A stretch of DNA of 64,000 nucleotides from Hoeflea algicola (GCF_026619415.1 NZ_JAOVZR010000001.1:2232001-2296000); one strand, 5' to 3'. Positions 37,075 to 47,677 are shown, counted from the stretch's first letter. Notes: generated by a model from the letters alone, not told the origin. Program-made: numbers and translations.

Positions 37075-38142
37075 TCAATGCTTGCCGAACGCGTTCGCGG
37101 CCTCCAGCGCCTGCTTTTGCTGTTCTTCGGTCAAACCCTGGTAGAAATCATCGAGCGAGCGGTCGTCAAACCCCGCGCGGCGCGACAGGATATACCATTT
37201 GCCCGCTTCCACCGGATCGCCGAGCGTGCCGATGGCATTGATATGCAACACCGCCATCCGGTTCTGCGCAACAACGTTGCCGCGATTGGCAGCCACCTGC
37301 ATCCAGCGGAACCCTTCGTCGTAGTCCTTGTCGCCGCCAATCCCGTCGATCAACCAGATCGCATAATCGAGTTGTGCTGTGTCAAAGCCGGCCCGCGCCG
37401 CCTTTTCCATCCACTCGCGCGCCCGGCTGCGTTTTGCATCGGGCACACCATCGGTGTTGATATAGATCTGCGCAAGCGCATATTGCGCATCCGGAATCCC
37501 TTGTTCGGCCGACTTCTCGAAATACGGCAAAGCTTCAAGAATGCCCGATGGCCCGGGCTTGGCGGAAACCAGGATTTGCGCATAGTTGAACTGAGCGAAT
37601 GCGTTGCCGGCATCGGCGGCCTTTTTCATCAGGGCCTCGGCCTTGGCCTTGTCGGGGGTGACATATTTGCCTTCAAGCAACATCACGCCGTATTTGAACT
37701 GGGCTGAGGCGTCGCCGCTTTCTGCTGCCTGACCATACCAGAACGCCGCATCATCCATGCTACGCGGAACGCCGAGGCCGGAGGCGAACAATTCGGCCAG
37801 CAATGTCTGCGCCGCCGGATCGCCCAGTTGCGCTCGCGGCAGCGCCAGTTCCATCGCCGTCAGATAGTAACCGCGTTGGAACGCGCCGAATGCCCTGACG
37901 GTTGCATCATCGGATGCCGCCGTTTCAGCTCCACCTTCCGGCTGGGGCGGCGCGCTCGCATCGGTCGGCGCCTTGAGAATTTCGGCCGCGTCAGGGGCGC
38001 TCGTAGCCTCCTGGGACATCGCCGGCGTTGCACTTGCCAGCAACAGCGCTGCCAGCACGGATAGATACCGTGATCGCTGAAAATATTTACCGGCGTAAAA
38101 ATAGCCGCCGGAGCCAACCGCAAAATCAATCATGCGGTGCAT
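37075..38142 (-). CDS. Exported Sel1/TPR-repeat protein
   Basis: 355 residues with a basic N-terminus and signal region (YLSVLAALLLASATPAMSQE). From about residue 100 there are five to six Sel1-like repeats such as AAFWYGQAAESGDASAQFKYG and DPVEAGKWYILSRRAG. Sel1 repeats serve protein interaction, often in periplasmic or surface regulation. The ATG 38142 overlaps the ThiE-like stop as TAATG, supporting translational coupling and this start. Confidence 0.85.
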   Translation of the reverse strand: MHRMIDFAVGSGGYFYAGKYFQRSRYLSVLAALLLASATPAMSQEATSAPDAAEILKAPTDASAPPQPEGGAETAASDDATVRAFGAFQRGYYLTAMELALPRAQLGDPAAQTLLAELFASGLGVPRSMDDAAFWYGQAAESGDASAQFKYGVMLLEGKYVTPDKAKAEALMKKAADAGNAFAQFNYAQILVSAKPGPSGILEALPYFEKSAEQGIPDAQYALAQIYINTDGVPDAKRSRAREWMEKAARAGFDTAQLDYAIWLIDGIGGDKDYDEGFRWMQVAANRGNVVAQNRMAVLHINAIGTLGDPVEAGKWYILSRRAGFDDRSLDDFYQGLTEEQQKQALEAANAFGKH

Positions 38143-38795
38143 TATCGCCCGAACCGTGGCGCTTTTTCGTCAAGCACCGCATTGATTTCCGCAACCACGC
38201 GCGGCGCATTCGCCGGATCGGAAAACACCGCCTGCCCAAAGGCGATGAATTCAGCCCCGGTCTGTGCCATTTCCTCGACAAATGCGGTACTAGTTCCGCC
38301 CATCACCACACAGGGCAGTTCGATCATGTCGGCCCACCATTCCCCGAGTGCGATGTTCTTGCTGTGTGGCTCTGGCTTGATGTCGCCGGTGATTGACCCG
38401 AACATGACGTAATCCGGCTGCGCCTCGCCGATCGACAACGCTGCATGCCGCTCGCGCGCATTGCCGCCGCCGACGATCAGGCCGGGTGCGTGCTGTTTGA
38501 CAGCCTCCATCATCGCTTGCGGCCCGACCTCGATATGCAGGCCGTCGGCGCGAACCCGGCCGGCAACCCTGGTGTCACCGGCAATAAGAGCGGCCGCACC
38601 CGTCGCCTGGATCACCGGCAGCAGGGCTTCGCATCGTTTCTGAAAACTCTTTTCGTCAAGCCCGTGCTGCGGAACGATCACCGAAGCGACATCGCCGCCG
38701 CGCAGGGCGCCCTCGACAATTCCGGCGAGCTCGCTCGCATCAGCAATATCGGGCGTTACAAGAACCAGACGGCAGCGATTGGTGGAAGCGGTCAT
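38142..38795 (-). CDS. Thiamine-phosphate synthase-like protein (ThiE family)
   Basis: 217-residue TIM-barrel protein of the ThiE/TenI class: LVLVTPDIA at the start, the DGLHIEVG and VMFGSITGDIKPE strands, and VVMGGTSTAFVEEM near the end. The canonical pyrophosphate-binding segment is modified compared with classical ThiE, and it sits with a Sel1 protein rather than thi genes, so thiamine synthesis is not certain. Rhizobial relatives are annotated as thiamine phosphate synthase. Confidence 0.75.
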   Translation of the reverse strand: MTASTNRCRLVLVTPDIADASELAGIVEGALRGGDVASVIVPQHGLDEKSFQKRCEALLPVIQATGAAALIAGDTRVAGRVRADGLHIEVGPQAMMEAVKQHAPGLIVGGGNARERHAALSIGEAQPDYVMFGSITGDIKPEPHSKNIALGEWWADMIELPCVVMGGTSTAFVEEMAQTGAEFIAFGQAVFSDPANAPRVVAEINAVLDEKAPRFGR

Positions 38796-38887
38796 GAGAT
38801 ATCCTATCGCAAACGGCGCTGAAGACCGTTATGGCCAAACAATTGCAAACGAGATAGACCGGCGCGGCATAAGGATCAACTGTCCCG

Positions 38888-39667
38888 ATGATGACCGACC
38901 CGTTCTTCTACGCCACGGCAATTCCGGCTGTCCTCATGGTTGGGCTCTCGAAAGGTGGATTTGGCGGCGCCATGGCGCTGCTTGGCGTGCCGCTGATGGC
39001 GCTGACAATTCCGCCGGTCCAGGCAGCAGCAATCCTGTTGCCGATCCTCATTGTCATGGACATGGTCAGCCTATGGAGCTGGCGCAGTCACAAGGACAAC
39101 AAGACGCTTTTCATCATGTTGCCCGGTGCGTTGGCCGGCATCGCCATCGGCTGGGCCACGGCCGCCTGGGTCACCGATCCGATGATCCGGCTGATCGTCG
39201 GGGTCGTGGCGCTGCTATTCGTCGCCCGCTTTGTCAGCACAAGCATGATCGCCCGGCGCAGCAATAGCCCACCTCCCGTGCATGGCCATCGGCCGCTGCT
39301 GGGGCTGTTCTGGGGCACGCTTTCGGGCTTCACCAGCTTTGTTTCCCATGCCGGCGGTCCGCCCTATCAGATCTACGCCTTGCCGCTGAAGCAGGATCCG
39401 AAGACCTACACCGGCACCAGCGTTCGCTATTTCGCCATCGTCAACGCCGTCAAGCTCGCGCCCTATTTTGCGCTCGGCCAGTTTGACACGACCAATCTAT
39501 CCACCTCGCTGGCATTGGCGCCACTGGCCCCGGTGGCCACGCTGACGGGTGTCTTCATCGTCAAGCGCATGCGGCCGGAGATATTTTATCCATTCATGTA
39601 TCTGATGGTGTTTCTTACATCGCTGAAACTGATCTGGGACGGCGTCACTCGCCTATTGGCTGGATGA
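38888..39667 (+). CDS. TauE/SafE-family anion transporter
   Basis: 259 residues with about eight membrane segments. The family signature GLSKGGFGGAMALLGVPLMAL lies near residue 20 (core SKGGFGG) and a second GTLSGFTSFVSHAGGPPYQI repeat mid-protein. Members export sulfite, sulfonates or related organic anions. The stop overlaps the start of the acyl-CoA synthetase gene (ATGA), which suggests a shared role in handling an organic acid. Confidence 0.88.
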   Translation: MMTDPFFYATAIPAVLMVGLSKGGFGGAMALLGVPLMALTIPPVQAAAILLPILIVMDMVSLWSWRSHKDNKTLFIMLPGALAGIAIGWATAAWVTDPMIRLIVGVVALLFVARFVSTSMIARRSNSPPPVHGHRPLLGLFWGTLSGFTSFVSHAGGPPYQIYALPLKQDPKTYTGTSVRYFAIVNAVKLAPYFALGQFDTTNLSTSLALAPLAPVATLTGVFIVKRMRPEIFYPFMYLMVFLTSLKLIWDGVTRLLAG

Positions 39668-41375
39668 CAAATGGACGTTCAAATGGTTTGATGCCGGAAA
39701 ATGCGATCAGCCCGGCACAGGACCTTCCATTGAGCACCAACCCTTACGAAACCGACCTTGACCGAAATGCTGCCAATTACCAGCCGCTGACGCCGCTGGC
39801 CCATCTCGAACGGGCGGCGTTGGTCCATCCCGACCATGTGGCAATCATCCACGGCACCATGCGTGTGAGCTATCACGTATTCCTCGAACGCTCGAAACGG
39901 CTGGCCAATGCGATTGCTGGTCTGGGGATCGGCAAGGGTGACACGGTTTCGGTAATGCTGCCGAACACGCCGGCGATGCTGGAAGCCCATCACGGCGTCC
40001 CGATGACCGGCGCGGTGCTGCATTGCATCAACACCCGGCTCGACCCGCAGGCAATCGCCTTCCAGCTGGATCACGCCGGATGCAAAGTGCTGATCGTCGA
40101 TCGCGAATTCTCTGCGGTGATGGCCGAGGCATTGGCGCTTGCCAAGATCGCACCGGTGGTCATCGATTATGACGACGCCGAATACCCCGAAGACGCGCCC
40201 TTTCCCAAGTGCCCGCCGATCGGTCAGCATGACTATGAGGCGTTCATCCTCGCCGCCTCGCCTGATTTTAGCCGTACTGCGCCCGATGACGAGTGGGATT
40301 CGATTTCGCTCAACTACACCTCCGGCACCACCGGTAACCCCAAGGGCGTCGTCTATCACCACCGCGGCGCTGCACTGATGGGCTATGCCAACGTCATCGC
40401 CTCGGGCATGGGCCGACACCCGGTCTATCTGTGGACATTGCCGATGTTCCACTGCAACGGATGGTGCTTTCCCTGGACGCTCGGGGTGGTCGGCGGCACC
40501 CATGTCTGCCTGCGCTGGGTCCGCGCCAAAGCGATGTACGAAGCCATTGCCGATCACGGCGTCACTCACTTGTGCGGGGCGCCGATTGTGATGTCGGTAT
40601 TACTCAACGCACCGGATCACGAGAAGCGGGATTTCTCCCAGACCGTCAGTTTCAACACTGCCGCCGCGCCGCCCCCGAAGCAGTGCTTGCCGGCATGGCC
40701 GAGGCCGGTTTCGAGGTGGTGCATCTTTACGGCCTGACCGAAACCTACGGGCCAGCGGTCGTCAACGAATGGAAGGGCGAATGGTCAGCACTTGAGCCCG
40801 GTGCGCGTATCACCAAGAAGGCCCGCCAAGGCGTTCGCTACCCGGCACTCGAAAACCTCGCGGTGATGGATCCCGGCACCATGCAGAAAACTCCGGCCGA
40901 CGGAGAGACGATCGGCGAGGTGATGTTCCGCGGCAACATCGTCATGAAGGGCTACCTGAAAAACCCCGAGGCCAGCGCCGAAGCTTTCCGCGGCGGCTGG
41001 TTTCATTCAGGCGACCTCGGCGTGATGCATCCCGACGGCTATCTGCAACTCAAGGACCGCTCGAAGGACATCATCATATCCGGGGGCGAAAACATATCCT
41101 CGATCGAGGTCGAGGACGCGCTTTACAAGCACCCGGCAATCATGGCCGCTGCCGTGGTGGCGCGCCCTGACGACAAATGGGGCGAGACCCCTTGCGCCTT
41201 TGTCGAACTGCGCCCGGGACACAGTATGAGCGAAAACGACGTCATCGAGCATTGCCGCGCATTGCTGGCGCGGTTCAAATGCCCGCGAACCGTCATTTTC
41301 AGGGAAATACCGAAGACATCGACCGGAAAAATCCAGAAATTCCTGCTGCGCAGTGAATTCAGTTCGGCGGACTGA
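39664..41375 (+). pseudogene. AMP-forming acyl-CoA synthetase, split by a one-base frameshift
   Basis: Two frames give one ~570-residue ANL-superfamily ligase. The first reaches FNTAAAPPP; the second continues EAVLAGMAEAGFEVVHLYG. One C is missing from the C5 run at 40672-40676. ATP motif YTSGTTGNPKG, the HLYGLTETYGP segment, the adenylate-binding GWFHSGDLG and the catalytic Lys near TSTGKIQK are all present, as in fatty-acid and DmdB-like ligases. It is coupled to the TauE-type transporter. A sequencing error is likely; if real, the enzyme is lost. Confidence 0.82.
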
Positions 41376-41488
41376 CTCGCGTCGTCAACGGGAGTGCCAG
41401 CGCCCTGCCGGTCTCGGGCTGCACAGTCGGCCCATCGTCGCGATGATCTCCGCTTGCCCGGTCAATGGCGATGGCATAGCTTGAGATC

Positions 41489-41746
41489 ATGACCGTGGAT
41501 GTATTCCGAGCCATCGCCGACCCCAACCGGCGCCATATTCTGGAGGAATTGCGCCGCCATCCGCGCACCGTCAACGAATTGGCCGAGGGTCTTCCCATCA
41601 GCCGCCCGGCGGTATCGCAGCATCTCAAGGCGCTTCTCGACAGTGGGTTGGTGACAGTGACGAACCAGGGCACCAGCCGCATTTATGCGATCAGGCTGGA
41701 TGGATTCATGCACATCAACCTCTGGGTCGACCAGTTCTGGAATTGA
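41489..41746 (+). CDS. ArsR-family (SdpR-like) transcriptional regulator
   Basis: 85-residue winged helix: VFRAIADPNRRHILEELRRH, the NELAEGLPISRPAVSQHLKAL recognition region and the wing VTVTNQGTSRIYAI. No metal-binding Cys is visible. It is short for the SdpR group, which normally extends another ~15-20 residues past the LWVDQFW segment; here translation stops right there. No SRPBCC partner follows. Targets unknown. Confidence 0.85.
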   Translation: MTVDVFRAIADPNRRHILEELRRHPRTVNELAEGLPISRPAVSQHLKALLDSGLVTVTNQGTSRIYAIRLDGFMHINLWVDQFWN

Positions 41747-41846
41747 GGTTTACGATCTGACGCCCCCGTCGCGGTGTCATCCGGCCTGAATTGACCGTCG
41801 CTGAGGCTTCCGCGCTGCAGTTTCCGACATTGGCATCAAAATATAG

Positions 41847-41872
41847 TGGGGCGGGGATTAACCCCGCGCCCT
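41847..41872 (-). terminator. Terminator hairpin downstream of the minus-strand YdcH gene
   Basis: GGGGCGGGG (41848-41856) pairs with CCCCGCGCCC (41862-41871) around a short A/T loop, allowing a one-base bulge. It lies between two convergent genes. Confidence 0.6.
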
Positions 41873-41898
41873 GTCATGGGGAGGTCATATAAATCTGA

Positions 41899-42075
41899 TC
41901 AGTGTTGTGTGTCGGAGCGGAGACGTTTGATCTCGTCCCTGAGGCGCAACTTGCGGCGTTTGATATTCGCGATCGCCTGATCATGGACCGACGGTTGTCC
42001 GAGTACCGCACGGAGTTCGGCTTCCAATTCACCGTGCTTTTTTTCAAGCGATGCAAGATGGGCATCAATCGACAT
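41899..42075 (-). CDS. YdcH/DUF465 family small protein
   Basis: 58 residues: MSIDAHLASLEKKHGELEAEL followed by IANIKRRKLRLRDEIKRLR, the highly charged helical hairpin of DUF465. Function unknown. ATG 42075 was chosen since the frame upstream has no similarity. It is divergent from a second YdcH-like gene 216 bases away, a common rhizobial pair next to purE. Confidence 0.85.
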   Translation of the reverse strand: MSIDAHLASLEKKHGELEAELRAVLGQPSVHDQAIANIKRRKLRLRDEIKRLRSDTQH

Positions 42076-42291
42076 GGGCAACTCCTGTGTTGGGAAGCGC
42101 CGGCGCCGGGACGCCGAAGCGCTGGTTTCTTGACACCGTCGAGTGTGGCACGCCTGTGAGCGTTTGTCGAAGATCATTTCTTAGATGGGGATAACTTCCC
42201 GTTACCATCGATTCTGTGGTACCAGCGCCGAAATGACGAAAAAGGTCGGGCCTTCTCGGCGCCGCCCAGATGCGTGAGACGGGGAAACTGC

Positions 42292-42495
42292 ATGCGCGAC
42301 CAGGAACAGGCGGAGCTTCGCATGCTTGTGGCACGATTGCGCCATGAACATGAAGATTACGACGTTGCAATCAACGCCATGATTCAGACCGGCTGCGACC
42401 AATTGCGGATCCAGCGGATGAAAAAGAAAAAGCTCGTCATCAAAGACAAGATCACAAATATCGAAGACCAGATCATCCCGGACATTATTGCCTGA
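42292..42495 (+). CDS. YdcH/DUF465-like small protein
   Basis: 67 residues: [23 protein letters not shown], then [20 protein letters not shown]. Charged coiled helices as in DUF465. GGGGAAACTGC precedes ATG 42292. It ends 16 bases before purE and may share its mRNA. Function unknown. Confidence 0.82.
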   Translation: MRDQEQAELRMLVARLRHEHEDYDVAINAMIQTGCDQLRIQRMKKKKLVIKDKITNIEDQIIPDIIA

Positions 42496-42511
42496 CCCGC
42501 AGGAGCCCAGC

Positions 42512-43012
42512 ATGATGCAGAATCCAACGCCGCTGGTTGCGGTGATCATGGGCAGCCAGTCTGACTGGCCGACCATGAAACACGCAGCCGATACGCTTGC
42601 TGAACTGGGCATCGCCCACCAGCCGCTGATCGTCTCGGCCCACCGCACCCCCGACCGCCTCGTGTCATTTGCCAAGGGAGCGCGTGAACAGGGTTTCAAG
42701 GTCATTATCGCCGGTGCCGGCGGTGCCGCCCACTTGCCGGGCATGACCGCAGCCTTCACGTCGTTGCCGGTATTTGGCGTCCCTGTCGAATCGAAGGCGC
42801 TGTCAGGTCAGGACAGCCTTTTGTCCATCGTTCAGATGCCTGCGGGCATCCCCGTCGGCACACTCGCCATCGGCAAGGCCGGGGCGGTCAACGCGGCGCT
42901 ACTCGCCGCCAGTGTGCTCGCGCTCTCGGATGAAGCGCTGGCCGGGCGGCTCGACGCCTGGCGTCAGGCACGAACCGACGCCGTGGCCGAACAACCCGTG
43001 GATCAGCCATGA
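42512..43012 (+). CDS. purE: N5-carboxyaminoimidazole ribonucleotide mutase PurE
   Basis: 166 residues with the class I PurE motifs: [29 protein letters not shown] and [13 protein letters not shown]. It rearranges N5-CAIR to CAIR in purine synthesis, acting on the product of PurK, whose gene overlaps its stop (ATGA). AGGAG lies six bases before ATG 42512, so the upstream in-frame TTG is unlikely to be used. Confidence 0.96.
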   Translation: MMQNPTPLVAVIMGSQSDWPTMKHAADTLAELGIAHQPLIVSAHRTPDRLVSFAKGAREQGFKVIIAGAGGAAHLPGMTAAFTSLPVFGVPVESKALSGQDSLLSIVQMPAGIPVGTLAIGKAGAVNAALLAASVLALSDEALAGRLDAWRQARTDAVAEQPVDQP

Positions 43013-44103
43013 GCAACGCACCACTCGCGCCCGGTGCAGTGATCGGCATTATCGGCGGTGGCCAACTCGGCCGCATGCTGGCAATGGCCGCCGCCCGGCT
43101 CGGCTACCAGACCATCATCCTCGATCCCGCCGAGCACGCACCCGCAGCGCAGATGGCCAATCGGCAGATTGTTGCCGCCTACGATGACCCGCAAGCGCTT
43201 GAACAACTCGCCGAATATTGTGATGTCATCACCTATGAATTCGAAAATGTCCCGGTTGCCGCGGTCGAATGGCTTGAAGAACGGGTCCCGGTCAGACCCG
43301 GTTCGAAAGCCCTCAAGGTATCCCAGGACCGGCTTTTGGAAAAAGCCATGGCCGCCGAACTGGGCGCCCAAACCGCCTTGTTTGCTGCCGTTTCCAACCG
43401 CTCCGAGCTTGATGCAGCTATTACTGTTACCGGTTTGCCCGCCGTCTTGAAGACGACCCGGCTGGGCTATGACGGCAAGGGCCAGGCCAAGATCGTCCGT
43501 CCCGAAGACGCCGACATCGCCTTTGCCGCCATGCGCGGACAGATGGCCGTGCTCGAATCCTTCGTGCATTTTGAATCCGAAGTGTCGGTGATCGCCGCTC
43601 GCGGCCTTTCCGGCGAGGTCCGGGCCTATGATGTTGCCGAGAACATCCATCGCAACCATATCCTGCATACCTCGACAGTGCCGTCGCAGTTGGGGCCTCA
43701 GGCCCGCACCGAAGCGCTTCGCATCGCCGGGCTGATTGCCACGCATCTAGAGTATGTCGGCGTCTTTGCCGTCGAGTTCTTCGCCGTCCGCGATGGCGAT
43801 AGCCACCGCCTGCTGGTCAACGAGATGGCGCCACGGGTTCACAATTCCGGTCACTGGACCGAGGCTGCCTGCACGATCTCGCAATTCGACCAGCACATCC
43901 GCGCAATTGCCGGGCTGCCACTAGGCGATGCCAAGCGGCATTCCGATTGCGTGATGGAAAACCTGATCGGTGCTGATATCGACAGGCTGCCCGAGATCGC
44001 TGCCGAGCCCGATGTGCTGATCCATCTCTATGGCAAGGCCGAGGCCCGCCCCGGCCGCAAGATGGGCCACGTTACCCGGATCAGCCCCCTGACAACGCGC
44101 TAA
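43009..44103 (+). CDS. purK: N5-carboxyaminoimidazole ribonucleotide synthase PurK
   Basis: 364-residue ATP-grasp enzyme: [17 protein letters not shown] at the N-terminus, [14 protein letters not shown] in the ATP-binding loop, and [16 protein letters not shown]. It carboxylates AIR with bicarbonate and ATP. Coupled to purE by a 4-base overlap. The hairpin CTAAAC/GTTTAG at the stop lacks a U-run. Confidence 0.96.
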   Translation: MSNAPLAPGAVIGIIGGGQLGRMLAMAAARLGYQTIILDPAEHAPAAQMANRQIVAAYDDPQALEQLAEYCDVITYEFENVPVAAVEWLEERVPVRPGSKALKVSQDRLLEKAMAAELGAQTALFAAVSNRSELDAAITVTGLPAVLKTTRLGYDGKGQAKIVRPEDADIAFAAMRGQMAVLESFVHFESEVSVIAARGLSGEVRAYDVAENIHRNHILHTSTVPSQLGPQARTEALRIAGLIATHLEYVGVFAVEFFAVRDGDSHRLLVNEMAPRVHNSGHWTEAACTISQFDQHIRAIAGLPLGDAKRHSDCVMENLIGADIDRLPEIAAEPDVLIHLYGKAEARPGRKMGHVTRISPLTTR

Positions 44104-44138
44104 ACCCCGGTTTAGGGCGGGAAAAAGCTGCCGCGGAG

Positions 44139-44167
44139 TTGACAGCATAATCCCGAGCAGGTACATC
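44139..44167 (+). promoter_or_regulatory. Probable rpmJ promoter
   Basis: TTGACA (44139-44144), a 17-base spacer, TACATC (44162-44167). The -35 matches consensus perfectly. It would give a ~80-base leader for rpmJ. Confidence 0.55.
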
Positions 44168-44254
44168 GCAGCCAACCGAATGAACGCGTTCTTGGCTGGC
44201 GCGTTTTGATTGAATGGGCGGCTCGGATCGCCAGTTAACTCGCGGATCAGAACA

Positions 44255-44380
44255 ATGAAGATCAAAAATTCGCTCAAGGCGCTCAAGGCTCGTCACCGTG
44301 ACAACCAGTTGGTTCGTCGCAAGGGCCGGGTTTACATCATCAACAAGCAGAACCCGCGTTTCAAAGCTCGTCAGGGCTGA
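44255..44380 (+). CDS. rpmJ: 50S ribosomal protein L36
   Basis: 41 residues, shorter than most coding calls: [20 protein letters not shown], then [21 protein letters not shown]. This is the alternative L36 type common in alphaproteobacteria, without the four zinc-binding Cys/His. It has its own promoter and sits between purK and a TPR gene, as in other rhizobia. Confidence 0.95.
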   Translation: MKIKNSLKALKARHRDNQLVRRKGRVYIINKQNPRFKARQG

Positions 44381-44450
44381 AGTTGCTGGCCACTTGTGCC
44401 ATCACTGAAATTTGCATTTGATCTTTGGCGCAGACGGACTAGTTTTCCGC

Positions 44451-45067
44451 ATGCGCCATTTTTCGTCACCATACCTGCTCTTCCTGACGGTTGCCCTGCT
44501 GCTTGCCGGCCCCTTGTCGACGCCCGCAGGAGCGCAGGCTGAAGCGGACAAACCCGCCTCCCCCAAGCTGAGCCTGCCCCAGAGCCCGCCGAGGCGCTTG
44601 ATCGGCTGTTTGCCGAACTCAAACGTGAACGCGACACCCAGAAGGCCGAACGCATCAGCGAGCGCATTTGGGCACGATGGCGCGATTCGGGCAGCGCCAC
44701 AGCCAACTTGTTGATGCAATGGGCCGACAAGGCGATTGCGGAGAAGAAGAACGGCTTTGCGCTCGACCTGCTCGACCAGGTGGTGGTGCTGATGCCGGAT
44801 TTTGCAGAAGGCTGGAACCGGCGTGCCACGCTGCATTTCATGATGGGCGACCAGTCCAGATCGATGGCCGACATCAACAAGGTGCTGTCGCTTGAGCCCA
44901 GACATTTTGGCGCCCTGGCTGGCATGGCCGCAATTCTCGAAGACACAGGCAACGACGAACTGGCGCTGCGGGCCTGGGAGCAGATGCTCAATGTCTATCC
45001 GGCCAATCGCCAGGCTCAGCAGAAGCTTGGCGAACTGGCCGACAAGCTGGCGGGCTCCAGAACCTGA
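44451..45067 (+). pseudogene. Exported TPR protein, frameshifted; paralogue of 8523-9101
   Basis: ATG 44451 opens a signal peptide (LLFLTVALLLAGPLSTPAGAQ). The frame then breaks at the C5 run 44560-44564. Adding one C gives PASPQAEPAPEPAEALDRLFAEL and reads on through RISERIWARWRD and two TPRs (DKAIAEKKNGFALDLLDQVV onward) to 45067, giving 205 residues. The Trp-Arg-Trp helix and TPR layout match the gene at 8523. A sequencing error is likely. Function unknown. Confidence 0.75.
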
Positions 45068-45139
45068 TCCATGCCTGAAACTTTTCGACCGGTTTCGCCG
45101 TAAACTCTGTGACTACCGCAATTTACAGCATTGTCCTTC

Positions 45140-46201
45140 ATGCCCTTCCCAAAACCGATCCGAGCCATGATGATCTATTTCCTTGTCGCCCTCGTGCTGC
45201 TGGTTGCGGGCCTTGCGGTCTGGACCCGGATCAAGACTCGCGAGATCGAAGCGCAATATCCGCCGATCGGCGAGATGATCGATGTCGGCGGCTACGCGCT
45301 GCATGCCGTACATGTGCCCCGCCCAGAGCAGGCAGAGCTGCCGCCCCTGGTGTTCATTCACGGCGCCAGCGGCAATCTGCGGGACCAAATGGCGCCGTTC
45401 AGATCAAGGCTGGAAGGCCGCGCCGAAATGCTGTTCATCGACCGCCCCGGCCATGGCTGGTCCGAGCGCGGCGGCGTTGAAAATCAGACCCCAGGCGGGC
45501 AGGCCGCGGCCATTGCCCGCGCCATGCAGGCCAAGGGAATGACAAAGGCAATCATCGTCGGCCACTCCTTCGGCGGCGCGATTGCTGCGAGCTTTGCACT
45601 CGATCATCCGCAGATAACCGCTGGCCTGGTGTTCCTGGCACCCGCGACCCATCCATGGCCGGGCGGCGTGAGCTGGTATTACGAACTCACCAACTTGCCG
45701 CTGATTGGGCCGCTGTTCGCCCACACGCTGGCGCTGCCGGCGGGCCTGACCCGGCTGGAGAGTGGTTCAGCTTGTGTGTTCGCGCCCAATCCAAAGCCCG
45801 ATGATTATGTCAGCAGCACCGCGCCGGCGTTGGTGCTCAGGCCGCAGGCGTTTCGCAACAACGCCATCGACGTCGCCGGCCTCAAAACCTATGTCAGCCG
45901 TGTTTCACCGCGCTACACCGAAATTGAGACACCGACCGTGATCGTTACCGGCGACAGTGATTCGGTGGTTCTGGCTCATATCCATTCGGAAGGATTAGCA
46001 CGCGACATCAAGGGAGCTGAACTGGTGTGGGTCCGCAATCTCGGCCACAAGCCCGATCACGTCACCACCGAACTGGCGATTCGCGGGATCGAAAAAGTGG
46101 CTGGACTGGATGTCGATCTGCGAGCCGCCGCGGTCCTGGCCGAGGTGAGGCTTGCCCAGGACCACGCCCGTTGCCCGGGCGAGGTCTCGTCGGCAGGCTG
46201 A
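45140..46201 (+). CDS. Alpha/beta hydrolase, membrane-anchored
   Basis: About 353 residues. An N-terminal membrane anchor (MMIYFLVALVLLVAGLAVW) precedes a full alpha/beta-hydrolase fold: LVFIHGASGNLRDQ oxyanion loop, nucleophile elbow VGHSFGG (Ser), acid in VTGDSDSVV and His in LGHKPDH. Substrate unknown; periplasmic exposure is inferred from the anchor. Three starts are possible (TTG 45131, ATG 45140, ATG 45167); 45140 is used here. Confidence 0.82.
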   Translation: MPFPKPIRAMMIYFLVALVLLVAGLAVWTRIKTREIEAQYPPIGEMIDVGGYALHAVHVPRPEQAELPPLVFIHGASGNLRDQMAPFRSRLEGRAEMLFIDRPGHGWSERGGVENQTPGGQAAAIARAMQAKGMTKAIIVGHSFGGAIAASFALDHPQITAGLVFLAPATHPWPGGVSWYYELTNLPLIGPLFAHTLALPAGLTRLESGSACVFAPNPKPDDYVSSTAPALVLRPQAFRNNAIDVAGLKTYVSRVSPRYTEIETPTVIVTGDSDSVVLAHIHSEGLARDIKGAELVWVRNLGHKPDHVTTELAIRGIEKVAGLDVDLRAAAVLAEVRLAQDHARCPGEVSSAG

Positions 46202-46233
46202 ACGCTTGGCGCTTTCTTATTGCAGGTAGCCGA

Positions 46234-47677
46234 TCAGATCCCGGACATGCCGTCAGAGCCGATATAGGCGATCCGCAGCATGTTGGTTGATCCTGGCGTT
46301 CCCAACGGCACACCCGCCGAAATGATAATCCGGTCGCCGGGCTTGCCGAATTCCTCCCGGAAGGTAATCCGGCAGGCGCGATCAACCATGTCGTCAAGAT
46401 CGGTCGCATCTTCGGTGACCACGCAATGCAGCCCCCAGGCGATCGACAACCGACGTGCCGTCTGGATCACCGGGCTGAGTGCGATGATCGGCACCTGCGG
46501 CCGTTCACGCGCGGCACGCAGACCGGTGGTGCCTGAAGACGTGTAGCAAACCACGGCCGACAGGTTGAGTGTTTCAGCAATCTGGCGTGCCGCCAGCGAA
46601 ATCGCGTCGGCACCGGTCGCGTCGGGCTGCGGGCGCTGGGCATAGATGATGCCCGGATAATTCGGATCAAGCTCAACCTTGCGGGCGATTGACGCCATGG
46701 TCGACACGGCTTCCACCGGGTAGTCGCCGGCAGCCGATTCAGCCGACAGCATCACCGCGTCAGCGCCTTCGAAAACGGCAGTCGCCACGTCCGACACTTC
46801 GGCGCGGGTCGGAACCGGCGCGGAAATCATCGATTCAAGCATCTGGGTGGCAACCACCACCGGCTTACCAGCGCGGCGGCAGGCCCAGAATCAGCTGCTT
46901 CTGGATACCGGGGACGGATTCAATCGGCATTTCCACACCGAGATCGCCGCGCGCCACCATCAGCGCATCCGACAACTCGATGATCTCGTCGATCCGCTCA
47001 AGTGCCTGCGGCTTCTCAATCTTCGACATCAGGCCGACCTGGCCGCGGGCGATCTTGCGCACTTCGGCAAGATCTTCGGGACGCTGGATGAACGACAGCG
47101 CCACCCAGTCGATATCGTGGCCGATGGTAAGCACCGCATCGAGATCGGCCCGGTCCTTCTCCGTCAACGCGCCGACACCGAGCGTGGTGTCGGGCAGGCT
47201 GACGCCCTTGCGGTCGGAAATCTTGGTGCCGCTGACCACCTTGCAGGTGATCGAAGTCTTGTCTGATTCGACCGCGACCAGTTGCAGCCGTCCATCATCG
47301 ATCAACAACCGGTGCCCAGGTTGCACCGCTTCGAGAATCTCGGGGTGTGGCAGGAACACCCGGTTTGCGTCGCCCGGTTCGTCTCGATTGTCGAGAACAA
47401 ATTTCTGTCCGGCTTCCAGCGCCACAGAACCGTCGGTAAACTTGCCCACGCGCAGCTTCGGGCCCTGAAGGTCGGCGAGAATGCCGATCGGACGCCCGCA
47501 ACTTTTTTCCACAGCGCGAATGCGGCCAACCAGCGTCCGCATCACTTCGTGGCTGGCGTGGCTCATGTTGATCCGGAACAGATCGGCGCCCGCTTCGTGC
47601 AGTTTCCGGATCATCGCCTCATCGGACGAAGCCGGTCCGAGAGTCGCGAGGATTTTCACTTTGCGGTGACGCTTCAT
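46234..47677 (-). pseudogene. pyk: Pyruvate kinase, split by a one-base frameshift
   Basis: Two frames make one ~480-residue pyruvate kinase. The first (from ATG 47677, MKRHRKVKILATLGPAS) includes the FRINMSHASHE and VARGDLGVEMP motifs and runs to QKQLIL. An extra base in the CCC at 46884-46886 breaks it. With CC it continues [19 protein letters not shown] and reads to the end. Since pyk is central to glycolysis and both halves are intact, a sequencing error is likely. Its ATG overlaps the DUF1036 stop (TGATG). Confidence 0.85.

Noticed and set aside
38142..38795. Thiamine (TPP) riboswitch in front of the ThiE-like gene
   Set aside because: The region upstream on the minus strand is short before the divergent TauE gene and shows no TPP-aptamer-like conserved core.
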